Shown: piece after piece, positions 33,163-45,404 of the stretch
Position numbering within the stretch: position 1 is the first letter of the stretch
Layout: each line of letters starts with the position of its first letter
Source: Fulvia fulva
Lineage: Eukaryota; Ascomycota; Dothideomycetes; Mycosphaerellales; Mycosphaerellaceae
Direction of reading: 5' to 3'
Assembly (NCBI RefSeq): GCF_020509005.1
Contig: NC_063016.1
Location: 2,170,001 to 2,234,000 of the forward strand
DNA length: 64,000 nucleotides
The notes under the pieces: generated by a model
Told to the model about the DNA's origin: nothing
Database searches by the model: none
The model's input: the letters and a program-made list of their open reading frames with translations, nothing else
Translations under genes and position numbers: made by a program

Positions 33163-35860
33163 AAAACACGCCTTAGTCCTCTAAGCGTTATCTACCTTAT
33201 AAGGCTACTTGCCTATCGAGCTCTATAATCGCGCGAACGCCTAATTATCCTCTAGTGCCCTATCGTTATCCGATAATATTACATTCGCTCTATTAAGACT
33301 ATCCTCGACCGGCTTCCTTCGAGAAACATATTACCTAGTTAGCTAGCTTACCCTAGACCTAAGTCTGCCTTCGGCTAGTACTCGCGTATAATCCTTATAA
33401 CTAAAGTTAGGTATTATTATAGGCTCTATAGGCTCTACTCGAGTATCGAATATATACGGAGCAGATTCTATTAGAGGTAAGGCTCGAGTCGACTTATTCG
33501 TAACGGTGTCTCTATTAATCCTGATCGTATTAAGTCCGAGCACCTTAGCGTCTAGCGGTAACTAGTTAGATAGAGCTACGAAACCTATAGGCGTAGACAA
33601 CTCCGGCCGGTTATAGTAAAAGTCTATAATAGCGGCGGCTACCCTTATAAATAGGTCCTTAGTAGGTTACTAAGTTTTACTATCCTCTATATCCTAATAT
33701 CCGACCTATCGCACCTTATACTATATATCGACCTTACGCTTATGCCCCTTCTTTACCTTCCTAGTACGCTTCCTCGTATATATATCTAAGATCTTGTCTA
33801 CCTCGTACTCGGTCGCCGCGGGTACTACTATAATGTCGGCCTCGGTATTAGCTTCCGTCGTGTTAGGAACTATAACTACGGGTAGCGGCGGTATAAGGTA
33901 CTATCCCTCTAGCGGCGGTAGATTAGTATCGTCGGCGCGCTATAATAGCGACGTATAGAAACAGTTATTAAGTCTAGCTAACGTATCGGAGAGCTTTAGC
34001 TTATAGGAGAGCTTCGAGGGTATGACTTCTACGATCTAGTATAGTCTAGTATATTGTCGATCTAGTTTCTTAGAAGGGCGTATCGTACGGATATTCTTCG
34101 TACTAAGGAACACCTAATTGCCTACCTTATAGTCGGGCGAGATACGGCGATATCGGTTAGCGGCCTTAGCTTATAAGGCTTAGGACATTCTTATATTCTC
34201 TTAGAGGAACTGATATAGCTCGTAAAGGCGTCGGGCGAATACTTCGGCGGATTTGCTATCGAGTCGCTAAAGAGTCGTTATCTAGCGGCGATCCCCGCCT
34301 ACCTATAAGTCGATACGTTCCGTAAACTCGGGGTTGTATCTAAGGTTTACGTAGAAAGGTAAGACACCGGTAGTCTCTAATACGTAGTTATTAATAGCAA
34401 ACTAAGCTAGGTATAGCTATTTAGCCTAGTCGCTCTATACCTTATTAACGTAGGCGCGTAAGTACTATTCTATATTCTAATTAGTACGCTTAGACTGACC
34501 GTCTGTCTCGGGGTAATATAATGAACTTAGCTTACGTTAAATCCGTAGTATCTTATATAGCTACTTCTAGAAAGTTACGATAAACTGTTTCCCTCTATTA
34601 GAGGTAATCGTGTCCGGGAGCCTACGTCGACTAAATACGTGCTTTAAGAATAGGCGCGCTACATTCTTCGCCGTTATAGCTCTAATAGGAATAAGTTCTA
34701 CTTCTTTCGTTAGGCGGTCCGTAACGGTTATAATGCTATTATAAGTTATACCGTCGAGTTCGCTATCTAGTAAGTCTACTATAAAGTCGACTGATATGTA
34801 GCACTAAGGTCGTTCTAGTATAGAAAGTGGATATAATAATCTAGGTGGCTAGGTATATAGAGATTTCGTCGTACGGTATACTCGGCAATTTACGGTATAT
34901 CTACGTACTAATCTTACTAAGCTAGGCTAGTAAAATTCACGTACTACGAGCTTATATATACGGGCTCTACTAGGATAGCCTACTACTAGTACGTCGTAGT
35001 TCATCTTTACTATTCGAGTCCGTAGCTTCTAGTTATCCGGTACCTATAAGCTCTAGTCGCTATACTAATTACTAACGTAGAGTATGTCTCCTTCTACCTC
35101 GTAGTATACTAGGTATACCTTCGCCTTTTAAAGAAGTAGTAGGATTATATTACCTTTCTATAGCATCTTAATTGCTGCCTTGAGCTCCTAGTCTACGGCA
35201 TACGCTATTACTATTCGATACTCGAGTTTAGCCTCGTACTTAGCCTCTATCGTAGGCTTCGATACGGTAGTAGCTTCTACCGGTATAGCGGCTTCGGCTA
35301 GTATAAATTCTATTACTTCTAGGTTTAGCGGAGTTTCCGTCTCTTTAGTAATATCTTCTACGGTTACGCGTATAGAGTCGATCTTAAGGAATCGCTTAGG
35401 CGGTAGTAACGTCTAGTACTAATACTAATTACGCGGATCGTCTACCCCTAACGGAAGGTCCTAGCTACGTCTCGTTAGACTATCTAGCTTTGTGCCTTAA
35501 ATACCGGGCCTATAGACGATACGGAAGTTGAACTAAGAGAGGAACTTAGCCTACCTCGCCTAACGTCGATTGAGCTACTTCGTCGTTATAAAGTACTCTA
35601 GGTTCTTATAATCTATAAACACTTTGACCGGTTCGATAGTATTATTATCTACTTCGTAGGCCAATTTAGGCCTCTACTCTTCAAACGCCTTAATAATAGC
35701 TAATAGCTCCTTATCGTAGATCTTATAGTTATACTCTTATAGACTTAACTTCTTAGAGTAGAACGCTACCGGGTATAGGACGCCTTCTTTATTATATTAG
35801 GAGAGGACGCCGGTATTAACAAAATCCGAGGAGTCCGTCTTAACGACTGTCTACCTCCCC
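33163..35860 (-). pseudogene. Element H pol, second part: RNase H and integrase
   Basis: RNase H-like sequence (YPVAFYSKKLSLQEYNYKIY, DKELLAIIKAFEE) lies at about 35680-35860. Integrase at about 34100-35000 includes ITVTDRLTKEVELIPIRA and a core with ITSNRGKQF (an Asp changed to Asn). A C-terminal tail extends to about 33200, including an open stretch at 33343-33543 whose role I do not recognise. Stops are mostly TAG/TAA from Gln/Trp. It is separated from RT by composite LINE A. Confidence 0.75.
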
Positions 35861-35873
35861 GGTACGTAATATA

Positions 35874-38460
35874 GATAGATAGATTTGTCATTCCCCTGTT
35901 CTAGGACCCTATCCGGCCTATATAGGTATATATCTATTGTTATATACAAAGGGAAACCCGAATAGGTGAAAACCCTTCCCGCCCCCGACTACTCCTTATC
36001 TAGTTTAGCTTTCCCTCTGAACGTACGTAGTCTATGTCACTACCCCGTTAGCCCCCGCTCCTAGCCGGTCTCGTCGCGCTACGTCGTATCCTCTCTTCCT
36101 ATACTATTCCTACTAGGCGGTACTGTTCTAGCCAGCCCTTCTCTAGTATCTAGTTCGTAATACGCCGTAGGTCCTTAGCGTTATTAAGAAGTGCCCTAAT
36201 CGTCCGGTTCCTCGCCTTTGCCATCTACTCCCCCCTTCCTAGCGACCACCTCGGACAGACGAGGAGTACGTACCGTACGTTCTAGGAGCGATAGCCGTAG
36301 GGGCAGCTAGTATTCGTATATCCTAGAACCTTCCTCTATAATAGGTACCCCTAGAGGCCGATGTGTTCGCTTCGTAGTTAGGTTACTATACTACTCTATG
36401 CCCTCGTAAGGCGGTAGTAGATAAGCTTCGGGGGGTGCTTAACCGCGGATTTTATAGCTAACCATTCCTTAGGTTATCCCGCTAGCTAAGGGCGTCTACT
36501 ATGCCCTACAACCTGGTTGTTCCACCTCTCTTTCTATAGTTGCTCTATAAACGATTTCTTACCTTCCTATTATATTACTAGCTATTCGTCCCTTACCCGG
36601 TAGTTCGGCTCGTTTCCGGGTCGAATGCCCCTATACGCTAGTACTAATTCGCGGGCCCTTGCGACTATACTAGCGATGACCTTCTATACTAGGTACTATG
36701 CCGACTTGCCTAAGTAGGAGGTCCGTAGTCCCTAGATATATAGGTCGATCGGCGGTATAGCGGTCTCGTACTTAAGCATCCTCGTTAGTATCGACTTATA
36801 TGCCCCGGTGACCTTCCTTAGGTATTGGTTTTAGATCTTCGCTAGCGGCGCGACGAGTCCCTTCGATAGGTAGGCCCTCTCGCCTAAGGACTACACTTAG
36901 CTACTATAGGTAAGGACTAGCCGTATAATAGCCGTATATAGAAGTCGTAACTACCGGAAGTCCGCCCCCTATATAGACGTAGTGAGCCTCTAGTATAATA
37001 CTATATTCTGTTTAGCTTTCCGTAATATTACCTATACGTACTTCCTCTACCGTAGCGCCGGGTCTACCTATAGTCCGAGGATCCTAAGCTGACTTACTAG
37101 GTTAGTCGTATACCCCTATATCTAGATAGAAGCTTATATATTATAGAACCGTAGCCGGCGCGTAAAGTGTATTAGATTGTACTTTTCTAGGGTAAACCGA
37201 GCCCCGTGCCTCCTAGCCTAGTCCTCGTAGATCTTGTGCTTCTCTTCTAGTAGCCTACAGTTCTCCTTAGTCGAGGAAGACTACGCTAGGATGTTTATGT
37301 CGTCTACGAAGCCGCTCGTAGCGGTATTCTAGGATTCTAGGGCTAGGAGCAGCGTCGCTATAAAGAAGAGGAACAGAATAGGTACTAGCGTTAAGCCTTA
37401 CGGGATTCTAGTATAGACTGCTTAAAATAGGCTTCTATACTAGCCGACTAGGATCGACGTACTACGGTTTTAGAGGTAGGACCGTACGAAGTTAATAAGC
37501 TACTTAGGGAGTCCTTTCGACCTTAGGATGTAGAGTAGCCGCGGGTATAACACGTAGTCGAAGGCTCCCGATATGTCTAGGCTAAGTAAGGAAGCCACCT
37601 TGTCCCTATTCTTATACTAGATAGCCTTTACCTAAGAGGTGATAAGTTCTATCGCGGATAGCGTCGATCGCTATAGGCGCGCACCTATCTAGGTGTCCGG
37701 GAGTAGGGAGTGTTCCTCTACCGCCTCGGAGAGTCTCGTTATAACTAGCTTCTTAAGCGCCTTCCTAAGAGTGTTAAGGAGCGTAATTAGGCGGTACGAC
37801 TTTACCTACGTATAGTCTTCCTTCTACGGCTTGCGTAGGACCACTGTCGTCGATTGTTTAAAAGCTATCGGGTAGTACCCGGTCTATAGGTAGGCGTTGA
37901 AGATCGCTATAACTACTAGGGCTAGTTGATCTCTACACTTCTTTAGTAGCTCGTTTGGGATCCTATCCGGCCCCGGGGCTTTCTTCGCCGGCAACTTCCT
38001 TAGTATAGCGGCAACTTCTCCCTCGGACACCTCCTATTAGACCGCGATGCTAGGGGCTAGAGGAGTAGAGCTGTTTATGTCGCTTAGATTAGCCTCGACT
38101 AGGGGCGGGAAGAACTTGCTAGCTAGTAGACGCGCCTTGGCCTCGGGGTCGCTAACCGGGCCACTAGGCGATTATAGCGCTAGGATAGAGAAGGAGGGGC
38201 CCTATATAGGGTCCTGTCGGGCCCATTTCGCTAGCTTCTACATCCTCTCTAGCTTACCGGCGATTTCTTCTACTATAGCCCTCTAGCCGACTGCTTTCTC
38301 CCTTCGTATTATAGCTTTCTTCTATTAGTATGCCTCCCTATATACGTTCTAGGCCTCCTCGCTATAGCTGCTCGTCTATACCCGGCGGGCTCTCCTTACT
38401 TCTCTTACTACCGTAGTGCACTCCGGCGTCTAGTATAGTTTAGACTATATCGTTAGTTAG
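35874..38460 (-). pseudogene. LINE A partial ORF2 (RT and C-terminus), RIP-mutated
   Basis: Homologous over its length to 52744-55340 on the opposite strand. It carries the RT with FVDD (about 37310), the C-terminal region and the 3' UTR with hairpin and tail. It lacks ORF1 and the whole endonuclease domain, so it is non-autonomous. Many TAG/TAA stops. Confidence 0.82.
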
Positions 38461-39539
38461 TAAGGAAGGAATCGTATTTAGCAAGCTAGCTACGAGATAA
38501 GGTAACAAGTCTTAACCGCGCTTTCCTACTTATCTAGTACTACCGTGTAGCCTCGTTTCGAGAGGTTAGCCCGGAGCAAAAGCTTCCCTCTACGCCCTCC
38601 CTCCCTATTTACTCCTTAAGCTAATATCCACCTCTATAGGCCTGAGCCCTTTAGTGCTCTCTATTGACCGACATACGCATCCGTCCTCTCGGGCTATACA
38701 GATAGTATTAGCCGTCGCTACTAGTATATACTACGCCCTAGGTTTTGACGCCCTTCGCGTTACCGTAGCCTATCTCTAGAAAGCGGCCGTCTATACCTCG
38801 TAGGTTTGCTCGGGGCACACACTACGCCGGGTAGCGTACTCCTTATGTTTCTACCTACTAACCAATATAAAGTTCCTTATCACCCTACCCTCGATCCTCC
38901 CCGATTATAGAACTAATCCACTTGCATTATACGTCTTTTCCCCGTCCTAATAGCCGTCTTTTCCTTACTTAGGCTATCGTCTTTTCCTCGTCGCAATCTA
39001 CTATATTAGACTAGGTACGTTATGTAGCGGGATAGGTAGTGCCTTAGGCAAAACCCTCGTTCCTATACCGGGTGTTTAATAGGCCCTTATAGGCTTCGTC
39101 GCGTGTCTACCTACCCACCGTATTGCCCGCTAGCAAACACTAGATTGTTTCGTAGTCCGCTCGACGCCGTTATATAGTCCGCTTAGTTGTTGTTCTATAG
39201 TCCGCTCGTCTAATGTTCGTCGCTTAGCCCGCTCGGTTTACGGTCTCCGGAGGTGAAAATTCTGCACTTATACTAGAGGTGTCCTGTCGAGCGTATAGGC
39301 CACGGTTCCGCGCCCTTCTTATACGTAGAAAGAAGAGGGACTCGCTCCCGACACGAGTACACGCTCGTCGGATAGTTTTTATACCCGTTTTACTAGTAGT
39401 CCTCTATTCGCCGCGGCTTCGCCTACGCTACGCGCCCGTCGCGCCTACGACGCTCTAGCGTAAGAATACTTAGCTCTCTCGTAGCTAGACGAGAGGTTCG
39501 TAGCCGACACTACGTATAGGTAATTCTCGTCGTCGACCC
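38461..39539 (-). repeat. 1,079-bp composite 5' module, copy in composite LINE A
   Basis: Same length and same two end points as 29291-30369, with only scattered transitions between them, including sites where one copy keeps C or G and the other has T or A. The 5' terminus is again GGGTCGACGACGAGAAT, next to the target duplication. Confidence 0.87.
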
Positions 39540-39552
39540 GGTACGTAATATA

Positions 39553-40740
39553 CTAATATGCCCGCTTTACTAAAAGCTACCTTTAATACGTCAAACGCCT
39601 TCTAGTACCCTAGTATCTAATCGATTCTTCTGTTCTTATAGTTACTAGGGCTATCGGACTTGGTCAAGTTGGTTAGCGGCGATACGAGTCGCGAGAACGC
39701 TTCGATAAACCGTCTATAGAAGTTAGCGAAGCCTAGGAACGCTTATATATCCTTTAGGTTAGTTAGAGCCTCCTAGCTTTAGATACTTTCTAGCTTGTCG
39801 GGGTCCATTTCAATACCTTCTAGCGTAATAATTAGGCCTAGGTATTTAACTCTCTACTAATAGAATTCGCATTTATTAATATCTACGGTTAACCCGGTAT
39901 CGCGTAGTTTTGTCAAAACCTTCGTTACGAACTCGATATACTCTTCGAGTGTGTCGCTAAAAATCAGCACATTATCTAGGTATATCGATACGAAGTCGTT
40001 AAGGTGTTCCTATAATACACTATTAATGTACGACTAAAACGATACCGGGCCGTTATATAGACTAAACGGCAAGACTAGACATTCGTATACTCCGTACCGC
40101 GTAGCGAACGCTATTAGCTATTTATACCCTTCGGCAATACGAAGCTTATTAAAGGCTACGACGATGTCTAGCTTCGTAAAGTACCTCTTACTATACATCC
40201 TATTAAGGGTTTCCTAGATCAAAGGTATAGGGTACCTATTCTTAATAGTTATTACATTTAGCCCTCGATAGTTAATATATACTCGGAGTCCTCCTCCTAG
40301 CTTACGTACTACTAGAATAGGAGCTAGGGACTAGCTTGTCTTCTAACTAGCCTTACGGACTTTCCCTTCGCTCTTCTACTTAGTGACCTATTTCTTAACT
40401 ACTTTATTCTCTTACGGTACAAGCCTATAGGGTTTGCGGTAAGGAGGCTCTTATAGGCCGTCGGGCTTAATATAGATTTTACAGTCAATGCCCGGCCTAT
40501 AAGGTAGGAGCCCTTTATAGTCTTTAGCTAAGAACGCGTCCGTAATATAATAGTACTCGGGCGGAAGCTTCTCCTTCGGGTTGTAGTTGAATTGCTTGTT
40601 TAGGAACTGATTAAGATCGTTAGCTAACATTACGCTTAGCTTTAACTCGCCGTTACTATCCGTTTTACTAGACTCGTTACTAGTAGGTAGAATATAGAAG
40701 TACTCGGCCCTAGGCCGGTATGTATACATCTCCTAAGCGT
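39553..40740 (-). pseudogene. Element H pol, first part: reverse transcriptase
   Basis: The open piece 40451-40729 contains LPPEYYYITDAFLAKDYKGLLPYRPGIDCKI, the region that precedes RT in gypsy elements. RT then reads toward lower coordinates. Its active site near 39985 reads YLDNVLIFSD, in which the last catalytic Asp is Asn, either from RIP or in the source copy. It ends at the duplicated GGTACGTAATATA. Confidence 0.78.
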
Positions 40741-41330
40741 AACGACTGACGCCTTAATAGTCTACTTTCTTATCGTCGTCTATATATAAGGACGAGACGT
40801 TCAACTCCGCCCCTCCTACCGTAAATCCTAGCGACTCCCCGGTAAAGGGCTCTAGTCCGTATTTCGTATATTGCCGGTATTAGTAGTTTAGGGACTAAAC
40901 TGTTGTCGAAGTCTTCCTACGAAGACAGTGACTAAAGTAGTAGTCTGATCTAAGGGCCACTTCGCCGGTTTCCTAGAAGATATTAGGGTTGTACTAGCTT
41001 AGCTAAGGTAGGCCGAGGACGATCTCGTATTCGAGGTCGGTTACGTAGCACATTATTTGCTCGTAATAATAACCGCCGATAACAACGTCGACTAAGGCTA
41101 CGTGTATAATACGTCTAGTACTCGCCTTCCTATCGCCTAGTATCAAGTTCTTGCTCTAAACTAGGGGTATTAGAGGGATGTTATATTTACGTATATATTT
41201 CTAATCGAGAAAGAGAGAGGTTGAAGTAGAATCTAGTAGGCCTCGTATCTTTCCATTTTATATTATTATAGGTAGTACTATATAAGGATATATATCCGGT
41301 AACTATAGTTCTAATATATAGGCCGATATC
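40741..41330 (-). pseudogene. Element H aspartic protease region
   Basis: Minus-strand sequence reading STSTSLFLDQKYIRKYNIPLIP, then VALVDVVIGG, then VTDLEYEIVLGLPQLSQYNP at about 40960-41260. This fits the retroviral-type aspartic protease fold, with hydrophobic flap and the ILG-like motif, but the catalytic D-S/T-G is altered. Confidence 0.62.
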
Positions 41331-43400
41331 TTAAGTTCTCCGCTATAGTCCGTCTCTTATATTCTGTGCCTCTTAATCTTATACTCTTTCTAATTCTTGT
41401 TCTAACTACTATCTACTATACTTAGGCAGTGGCCCCGGCATTTCTCTACTCGGTAGCGAGGGCGCTTAAGTTTGGAGTTACGTTATATAGTCGAGGTAGG
41501 CGGTAGTCGCCGTCGTAGCCGTATATCTCGTACTCGGAGTTACTATTAATATATAGTCCGGTACGGTAACGGAAGTACTTACCCTACTTCTTTAGATCTT
41601 CGCGACCCTCGCGGTTAAGCGGTAGTAGATTATAAAGGTGTACTAGTAAGTCTTCCTTCTTCTTAATACCTAAGTACTATAGTAGGCGTTATACGATCGT
41701 ACCGGTCGCGCTAGCTACGGTAGCTATAGTAGTTATTACGTTACTAGTAGGGCCTAGGTTCTAGTTACCTCCTCCGCCGCTACTACGAGGGCGGTTATTA
41801 TCCTACTAAGGGTATAGCTGCTCGGTCTCGTAGAAGGTCTCGTCTAACTCGGTATACTCCTTAATAACATCCTATATACTATTTAGGTAACGGTTAACCT
41901 CTCGGTCGCCGAATGTCTTAACGAAGTACTTACGGTTTAGGCGGTTACGGAAAAGCATTAGCTCGGTATTATCCCCCTAGTCTATCTAGGTACGTAACTT
42001 CGAGTAACGTACGAAGAATACGATAAAGGATTCCTTCTACTACTACTTATAGGTTATAATATTGACTATAGCCTTTATAGCTTCGTTCCGGGTACCGTAC
42101 TATCGAGTTATCTAGTCTAGTAGCTCCTCGCCGGTACTAAACTCGTTATATAACTAATGTCCTAGGATAGGGATACGTAGCTTAATAGTAGTCTAGACTT
42201 CACTATTAGTCTATCTATATAGGAAGCGGAGGGCATCCTACTTAGTACGGAAGGTCGCTACTATAAGCTTTAGTAGGATACTCGTATACTAACTATCGAA
42301 AGATAGGTCGGCATCGTTCTTAAACTTCTTAGGATCTAGCACTCCCTTACCGATCTCTATACTACGCTCTAAGGTACGGTCGATGTTAATAAGACGCTCG
42401 GCGAGGTCTACTAGCGGTGTCTATATACGATTAGTACGTCCTCCTCTAGTACGTACCGTCTCTTAGCGCTAGTTACGGCGGCGATTGTCGCGGCCTCGAT
42501 CCTTGTCCTTATCGCTACGGCCTAGGCCGTTATTATCATCGTTATCTCTACTACCACCCCTACCGCCCCCGGTAGCGGCTTTACGATATATACGCTAAAG
42601 CTTCTCGAGGGAGGTCTCTCGCGGGTAAGAGCGCGAGCGTAACGGACTACGACCTCGACGCCTATTACCGTTAGTAGTATTGTCCTCTATAGCTTAGAGT
42701 CGAGTCTTTAAGTCATTAATCTCCTTCTATAACGCCTAGTTTATACTCTTAGTATCTTGTGCCTTCTTCTTCTTCTTTTCGCTAAGATCGTGAAATTTTT
42801 TATATAGATTATTAGCTTACTTATACTTATCCCGGACCTCCTTTATCTTAGCTAGGTCTAGTACGTTCTTAAGATCCTATACTATCTTCTATAAGGCGGA
42901 CTTCTCGGTTCTAAGTATCTAATAGATACGGTCGTATTCGGCGTAGAGGTTGCGGTACTAGTCGTTCTAGAGGGCGTTTATACGTTATAAGACGTCGACT
43001 TGCTCGGTAGCGGTCTACGCGGTATTAAATCCTCGTAGGATAAAGTCGTACAAAGTCTTAGGATAGTCTCGGGCTAACTCGGCGAGGTCGTTCGCGTCGA
43101 CGTTCTAGAAATCGCTAGCGGCGATATATTCGGCTTCGTCGAGGGAGTAGTAAATAGGTAGTATGTCGTCGCTACCCTTCTCCTAGTACTCCTTTAGCTC
43201 GTAGAGTTCTATAAAGTCAATAGCGCCTCTCTATTCCCTATCGAGTACCTTCTCCTATACTATATCTAACTCCTACTAAAGAGCGACGCCGGTGTCAATC
43301 GTAACACGCCGGTCGTTATCTTAAGTCTAGGGCTATAGAAAAGATAAGAGATCTAGGAAAAGAGATATACGCTTACCTAAGGGCTTTGCCGGTAGTAGTA
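41331..43400 (-). pseudogene. Element H gag, coiled-coil type
   Basis: Degraded minus-strand frame. A zinc-knuckle-like, Tyr-rich segment lies at about 41480-41580, a Retrotrans_gag-like domain at about 41850-42330, an Arg-rich stretch at about 42430-42660 and a charged coiled-coil-like part at about 42700-43250. The layout is like G's gag, suggesting related families. 43401-43635 is leader sequence with nothing else recognised. Confidence 0.6.
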
Positions 43401-43635
43401 TACCGTTCTAGGTCTATAAGTCCTACTAACTCGTTATAGTGTAGTTATTAACGCGACCTATCGCTATCGCTAAGGTCTTCGCGGCGTTGACTTCCCTAGG
43501 TATTTACGTACTTAGCGCCTTACCGTGTTCTACTACCCGCTCGTAGTCGCGTATTCTTTAGTTCTATAAGTCTGTTCCTATTATTACGCGTCCCTTACCT
43601 AGATCCGTGATCTAGGTAGGCTAGTAGAACAAACT

Positions 43636-43819
43636 AGAAAGGGCGCGCGTACTATAGGGTCCGGGAGAGATAGTTATTGTTCTACGAAGCTACGAAAGAG
43701 GAGCGCGAGGCGCGGCGAAGTTATAAAGTAAAGCTAAGCCGCGCTAACCCGATACGGAAGGTCCGCGGTTCAGCCGGGCCGACGTAGCTATAGTAGGGGG
43801 TCGCGGGCTACCCGTAATA
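43636..43819 (-). repeat. Element H 5' LTR
   Basis: 184 bp, matching 32965-33148 except for transitions and a few changes at its inner end (AGAAAGGG versus TATAAGGG). It is followed by the AGAAG duplication. Confidence 0.85.
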
Positions 43820-43824
43820 AGAAG

Positions 43825-45290
43825 AGAGGGTGATACTTAAGTATATACTCGAGCTAGATCTTAGAGATTTCCCGCTATTAAAGGCTAGTATACGAGTAAT
43901 AGCCGATTTATTACTATAAGAGAAGGGTCTTAAGCCCGCTAGTCTCAATTAGACAAACAGGTTTATTAGGCGGTATCGTGAGCTAAAGGTTCGTATAACA
44001 CGTAGATACGATCGTTAGCGAGCCCTAATAGAAGATCTAGACGTTATCGAGAAGTAGTTCTTACTTATACGTAATATAAAGGAGAAGTATAGCATCCTTA
44101 ACTAGGACACCTATAACTTCGACGAGACAGGGTTTATAATAGGTGTTATTACGTCTTAGAGCGTCGTTACGGGTTTAGAAAGGCGTAGTAGAAAGAGAAA
44201 GGTCGTTTAATAGGGTAATAGAGAATAGGCAATAGTGATTACGACTATCTATATAGACGGAATAGCGCTCCTACCCTACGTCATCCTTATAGACAAACAG
44301 TACATTAGTACCTAGTACTAAGACGGTAACTTAGGTCTAGACTAGATAATCGGGCTAATAGAGAACGGCTAGACTAACAATAAGTTCGGTATACGGTAGC
44401 TAGAGCATTTCTAGAAGTATACTATAGCTCGTACGACTAGGGTATAGAGACTACTTATTATCGATAGCTACGAGAGCTACAACTCGAAGGCATTCTAGAA
44501 TCTATATAAGGAATACAAGATCTTGGCCCTATATATACTATCGCACGCCTCGTACTTACTCTAGCTATTAGATATAGGTTACTATTTGCCTTTAAAGAAG
44601 GTATACGGTGCTTAGCTCTCGGGCTTAGTACGCTAGCGCATCACTTATATCGATAAAGTAGAGTTCCTACGCGCCTTCCGGGCAGCCTATAACGCTATAT
44701 TTAGACAGGAGAACATCCTATCGAGCTTTAGAGGCGCTGGTTTGGTTCTATTCAATCTATAGGTAGTAATAGACAAGCTTAATATCAAGCTACGTACGCC
44801 AACCCCTCTAGCTCTAGACTCTACCCCTTAGGAGTCGAAGACACTACGAACTACAAAAGAATTCGACTCTTAATCGATACTAGTAACGAACAAAATGCGT
44901 GCCCGGGCAGGTTCATTACTAAACTCATTATAGGAAGGGGTGTATTAGCTTATAAAAAGGAGTAGAGAGATAGCGTATTAGATAGCTCTTATACGAAGCG
45001 AGATTAGTGAGCTACGTAAGTCTAACGAGGCCCTTATATAGCGAAAAGCACGAAAGCGCAAGTATATTCAGTCTAGAGGGTCTCTTACCTTCGATAAGGC
45101 GTCGTAATTAATACCTCTAGAGGATACTAGGAGGTAGGAAGTGAGTATAGAGTCGCTAGATAGTATTCGGCTAGTACTAAGGCTACGACGCTATAAGCGA
45201 TATAGCGAGTCGGGGCATAACGTACGTACCTATTAAGTAGACTTACTAGATAGCGAAGAATCTGAAGAGGAATTGTCCTCCTAGTAACGA
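43825..45290 (+). pseudogene. Pogo/Fot transposase, main part with DDD catalytic core and C-terminal zinc knuckle
   Basis: It resumes the frame broken at 32964. With TAG/TAA read as Gln/Trp it gives about 480 residues. The catalytic motifs are NFDETGF (about 44118), IIDSYESYNS (about 44460) and LLDIGYYLPLKKVYG (about 44570), the Asp triad order of DDE_1/pogo transposases. A charged helical tail and a C-terminal CX2CX4HX4C knuckle follow (RRYKRYSESGHNVRTY, three Cys now Tyr, about 45185-45235). The stop codon is near 45284. The enzyme would cut and paste at TA sites; here it is inactivated. Confidence 0.88.
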
Positions 45291-45335
45291 TTCTGTAGGA
45301 TGTCGTCGTATTAAGATACCGTCGTAATTAAAGTA

Positions 45336-45402
45336 GAAGTGGTATAGTTCTTAGCAAAAGTGGCCCGCTCGGTAGTATAGCCCGCTCGGTAGTAAAGTAC
45401 GT
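45336..45402 (+). repeat. Pogo element right TIR
   Basis: Inverse of 32677-32743, with two copies of CCCGCTCGGTAGTAWAG at 45364-45397, followed by TA (45403-45404). Confidence 0.88.
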
Positions 45403-45404
45403 TA

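Larger units (their letters stand above)
35874..39539 (-). mobile_element. Composite LINE A: 1,079-bp 5' module fused to truncated LINE A
   Basis: A 3,666-bp insertion with a 13-bp duplication, GGTACGTAATATA, at 35861-35873 and 39540-39552, in the RNase H region of element H. Minus-strand order: the module (39539-38461), then LINE A from a point between endonuclease and RT to its 3' end. The intact LINE A at 51840-51860 reads TTAGTTAGGTAAGCGG, whereas here TTAGTTAG is followed by TAAGGAAGG. That fixes the fusion point within a few bases of short shared sequence (GTAAG). Confidence 0.87.
32965..43819 (-). mobile_element. Gypsy element H with short 184-bp LTRs
   Basis: LTRs at 32965-33148 and 43636-43819 are flanked by a 5-bp target duplication, AGAAG (32960-32964 and 43820-43824). 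Without the composite LINE A inside it, the element is about 7.2 kb. The minus-strand order is gag, protease, RT, RNase H, integrase and a C-terminal region, typical of Ty3/gypsy. It is heavily RIP-mutated and inserted in the pogo transposase gene. Confidence 0.9.
32677..45402 (+). mobile_element. Pogo/Fot-type DNA transposon with 67-bp TIRs, split by element H
   Basis: Terminal inverted repeats at 32677-32743 and 45336-45402 are flanked by the TA duplication (32675-32676 and 45403-45404). Removing element H leaves about 1.87 kb, the usual size of Fot1-like elements. Each TIR contains two direct copies of a ~17-bp unit (CCCGCTCGGTAGTATAG). It encodes one transposase and sits in gypsy G. RIP is heavy throughout. 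Confidence 0.9.

Noticed and set aside
38047..38286. Small ORF with a near-duplicate at 52847-53167 on the other strand
   Set aside because: Antisense to LINE A ORF2 in both places; similarity is inherited from LINE homology.
39961..40000. YLDN instead of YLDD in element H RT as a natural variant
   Set aside because: An Asp-to-Asn change is exactly what RIP on the coding strand's complement gives, and the element is saturated with such changes.
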